Positions 62,012-64,000 of a stretch of DNA of 64,000 nucleotides are shown here, piece by piece (position 1 is the first letter of the stretch; every line of letters starts with the position of its first letter). Location: the NCBI GenBank assembly GCA_965215705.1, contig CBDCEE010000008.1, forward strand, positions 1 to 64,000. Reading direction: 5' to 3'. Below the pieces are notes generated by a model, which did not search any database, was not told the DNA's origin, and saw only the letters and a list, made by a program, of their open reading frames with translations. Position numbers and translations under genes: made by a program. The DNA comes from JAAXPZ01 sp965215705. GTDB lineage: Bacteria; Campylobacterota; Campylobacteria; Campylobacterales; Sulfurovaceae.

Positions 62012-62931
62012 TTAATGATCACCTCTCTTCTCTGCTGATTGAAATGATAGGCATTGTTCTCTTTTGTATAATCCACTTTTACAGTAGCTATCTCATTATC
62101 ATAGGTTGCAGGCATAGAGAGAGCGATAACCCCTACATCTTCGATGCCTACACTTTTCATGGGTATCAATACTATAATATGGTTCTCAATCCTATGATAA
62201 AACTGCCTACTTGTCAACACGGAAAGATGGGTATGCAAAATACGATAGAGCGAGGCAGAATACTGTTTCTCCACGATATAATAGCTCCCTATTCTCTGGT
62301 TTTCTTTGAGGTCTACCGCAATATCAATAAATTTCTGATCGAGTAATCCAAGTATCTGAAGATCAAATTTTTGCAGCCTCTGCTTGATATTATGAAACCC
62401 CATAATAATCTCTATCGAGCCAATAAATCGATGGTCTTTGTCCGAGATAGGAGAGATCGCCTTGATATTGAGTCGTTTACCCAGTTCGATAGAGACAAAA
62501 GGCTCCATAGATTTTTTGACACGAACCAAGCCCTGTCTAAAGCTACTGAGACTGGTACCATAGTAGGCACTTTTATCCCAGTTTCTTGCAAAGGCTTTGA
62601 GCTCACTGGTATGAATCTGTATGTCAATGTTATCTATGCCTGTAGAGTGTTTGATCTCATCTAAAAAACGCTTCATCTCAACGAGGGCCATCTGTTGGTT
62701 TTTCTCTATCAGTGCTTTTTTAATAATTTCATTCTTAGAGACAAACAGGGATAGAGAGAGTGCATACTTCTTTTCAAAGTCCAAGTTCTCATTGAGAATA
62801 TCAATATGTTTGGAGATATATTGACTGATTTTCTCCTCTTCATAATAAGAAGCATATCGATTATAAAGTACAAAAAGAATGAGTAAAATGACTGTAGCAA
62901 GTATGACAGCAAGTAGGTAGATTTTTTTCAT
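62008..62931 (-). CDS. Membrane-anchored Cache-type sensor protein
   Basis: A 307-residue protein with one N-terminal membrane helix (LLAVILATVILLILFVLY) and a periplasmic double-Cache-like domain (IDNIDIQIHTSELKAFARNW, IKAISPISDKDHRFIGSIEI are typical). It has no cytoplasmic output domain, so it would pass its signal to the kinase encoded two genes on. It is first in the three-gene operon; a GGTATAATACC box ends 6 bp before its ATG. Confidence 0.75.
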   Translation of the reverse strand: MKKIYLLAVILATVILLILFVLYNRYASYYEEEKISQYISKHIDILNENLDFEKKYALSLSLFVSKNEIIKKALIEKNQQMALVEMKRFLDEIKHSTGIDNIDIQIHTSELKAFARNWDKSAYYGTSLSSFRQGLVRVKKSMEPFVSIELGKRLNIKAISPISDKDHRFIGSIEIIMGFHNIKQRLQKFDLQILGLLDQKFIDIAVDLKENQRIGSYYIVEKQYSASLYRILHTHLSVLTSRQFYHRIENHIIVLIPMKSVGIEDVGVIALSMPATYDNEIATVKVDYTKENNAYHFNQQRREVIIK

Positions 62932-62935
62932 AGGG

Positions 62936-62945
62936 GTATTATACC
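62936..62945 (-). promoter_or_regulatory. -10 box directly abutting the sensor operon start
   Basis: The minus strand reads GGTATAATAC; its hexamer (62938-62943) ends 6 bp before the ATG at 62931, predicting transcription to start at or next to the start codon, a leaderless mRNA. Confidence 0.5.
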
Positions 62946-62986
62946 AAAGAGGAGGAGGTGATCCTCTTTGGCGAGTGAGGAAAAGT

Positions 62987-63931
62987 TTATTTTATCTTTT
63001 TATCCCCACGGATTGCATCAACATCAAGACCCAGTGACTTGAAGTTGCTTCGTACTGAGTGTTTCTCTTCATGTACATTAGAGTTGTAGTAACCCATCTC
63101 CTCTTTAGGCAGAAGCATCTTGGTCAGATCAAAGTTTGCACGTTCTTGTGCATTCATATAGAGTACGATGTCGGCAGTATCCTGGTCACTCAAACTGTCA
63201 CCTTGCCCCAGAGGCATATTGGATTGTACCCAGGCAGCTGCTTTGTTGAGTTTACTCATACCGGCACCTGTATTATAGGCCAGCCATTCACCTTTGTCAT
63301 TTTTACCCCAAAGTGGAGGGAAAGTTGCCATACCTTGTCCATGGTCCCCATGACAGGAAGCACATTTCTCAGCAAAAAGCTTCTCTCCTCTTACATAGTT
63401 GTCATGTGTTGCCTTCTTCTGAATAGGAGTGAACTTTTTTACATTTTTTGGATACATTGCTGTATTGCTAGGTCCCCATGGGCCTTTGGCATTCATCTTC
63501 ATTGGCTTGCCTTCAGCCAACCATGTGATATAAGCAGCGATTGCCATAGAGGCTTCTGTATCAATGATAGGTCTCTTGCCATTCATACTTCTCATGAAAC
63601 AGTTATTGGATCTATCTTGAAGACTCTGTACCGATTTTTCCCTCTTAGACCATGCGGGGAAACCCGTAGCCGTGTCTAGCCAGTTACTGATATGTCCTTC
63701 AGAGGTTCCAGGCTTGCCATCTGGTCCCTTCAAGTGACAGTTCACACATGCAAGCTTATTCCCTACCAATTCTTTGGTCAGGGGATGTGTACTGGTATGA
63801 AGTGCAATATCTTCACCCAATTTAACCAACTTACCCACTTCACCTGCTGGGTACTCTTTGGGAGCACCTCCTGCGACAAGTACACCTACCGCTATCACAC
63901 TTAACAATGCTGATCTTCTTAAAATAGTCAT
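62987..63931 (-). CDS. Dihaem c-type cytochrome, TsdA-like thiosulfate dehydrogenase
   Basis: A 314-residue exported protein (signal MTILRRSALLSVIAVGVLVA) with two haem motifs, CVNCH (near residue 62) and CASCH (near 190). Between them is RSNNCFMRSMNG, matching the TsdA motif whose Cys is an axial haem ligand. TsdA proteins oxidise two thiosulfates to tetrathionate or run the reverse; direction cannot be told here. It needs the CcsBA system encoded 3 kb downstream. GGAGAAGAAGG precedes the ATG. Confidence 0.85.
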   Translation of the reverse strand: MTILRRSALLSVIAVGVLVAGGAPKEYPAGEVGKLVKLGEDIALHTSTHPLTKELVGNKLACVNCHLKGPDGKPGTSEGHISNWLDTATGFPAWSKREKSVQSLQDRSNNCFMRSMNGKRPIIDTEASMAIAAYITWLAEGKPMKMNAKGPWGPSNTAMYPKNVKKFTPIQKKATHDNYVRGEKLFAEKCASCHGDHGQGMATFPPLWGKNDKGEWLAYNTGAGMSKLNKAAAWVQSNMPLGQGDSLSDQDTADIVLYMNAQERANFDLTKMLLPKEEMGYYNSNVHEEKHSVRSNFKSLGLDVDAIRGDKKIK

Positions 63932-64000
63932 CCTTCTTCTCCTTTATGATTAGATAAGCATATTGTACGCTCTCCATATCACTGTAATGTAACAAAATCA

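Noticed and set aside
1..64000. CRISPR arrays, tRNA genes, prophage structural genes
   Set aside because: No regularly spaced direct repeats, no cloverleaf-like sequence with CCA-end context and no head, tail or integrase genes were seen.

Overview
The window reads as chromosome from a Campylobacterota (Epsilonproteobacteria) bacterium, most plausibly a sulfur-metabolising Sulfurovum-type organism. This is inferred from the gene set: a fused ResB-CcsA cytochrome c synthase of about 1030 residues, the four-subunit 2-oxoglutarate:ferredoxin oxidoreductase oorDABC, a TsdA-like dihaem cytochrome, RNase Y, an orphan HsrA/CosR-type response regulator, and recurrent TGCTATAATC extended -10 promoters. 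The species cannot be fixed from sequence alone.

Layout. 0-4 kb: an exported protein cut by the window edge, thrC, argB and lpxK, all on the minus strand. 4-8.3 kb: a large surface lipoprotein gene (lipobox, cadherin-like repeats, PKD-like domain, about 12 BspA/DUF285 repeats) broken by an IS1595-family and an IS30-family element, followed by a scrambled stretch that duplicates neighbouring sequence imperfectly. 8.3-30 kb: mostly housekeeping genes (DUF455, MBL hydrolase, nhaA, orphan regulator, cmoB, cyclophilin, rny, 5-FCL, TlpA-like lipoprotein, ftsY, GIY-YIG, a frameshifted metallophosphatase, a ThDP decarboxylase, plsC, radA, acpS, a MidA-type methyltransferase, TolC, argD, ClC, EamA). 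30-36.5 kb: accessory patch with REP-like hairpins, an Abi_2 protein, a Sel1-repeat gene broken by IS copy 2, a frameshifted hypothetical, cca carrying an in-frame REP hairpin, a PilJ-domain protein and a tiny Cys-containing ORF. 36.5-40.8 kb: an L/F-transferase-like gene, a molybdopterin oxidoreductase and an HlyD-type adaptor in one operon, a DUF2238 membrane protein, and rnpB.

40.8-45 kb is the most interesting accessory segment: a WYL-domain regulator divergent from a SIR2-family gene followed by two unrecognised small genes, then an AT-rich PD-(D/E)XK nuclease-like gene and a small zinc-ribbon protein. This is a candidate uncharacterised defence or stress module. 45-53 kb is a complete thiamine operon led by a TPP riboswitch (thiD, thiY-like, tenA, thiZ-like, thiX-like, thiO, thiS, thiG, thiE), with IS copy 3 between thiG and thiE. 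53-64 kb holds proC, oorDABC, ccsBA, a three-gene sensory operon (histidine kinase, response regulator, separate Cache-type sensor) and the TsdA-like cytochrome, which together outline respiratory and C1/C2 energy metabolism.

Three 736-bp copies of the IS1595-family element look identical, each has its own 7-bp target duplication, and each lies in the same orientation as the gene or operon it entered, which points to recent activity. I saw no tRNA gene, no CRISPR array and no prophage.
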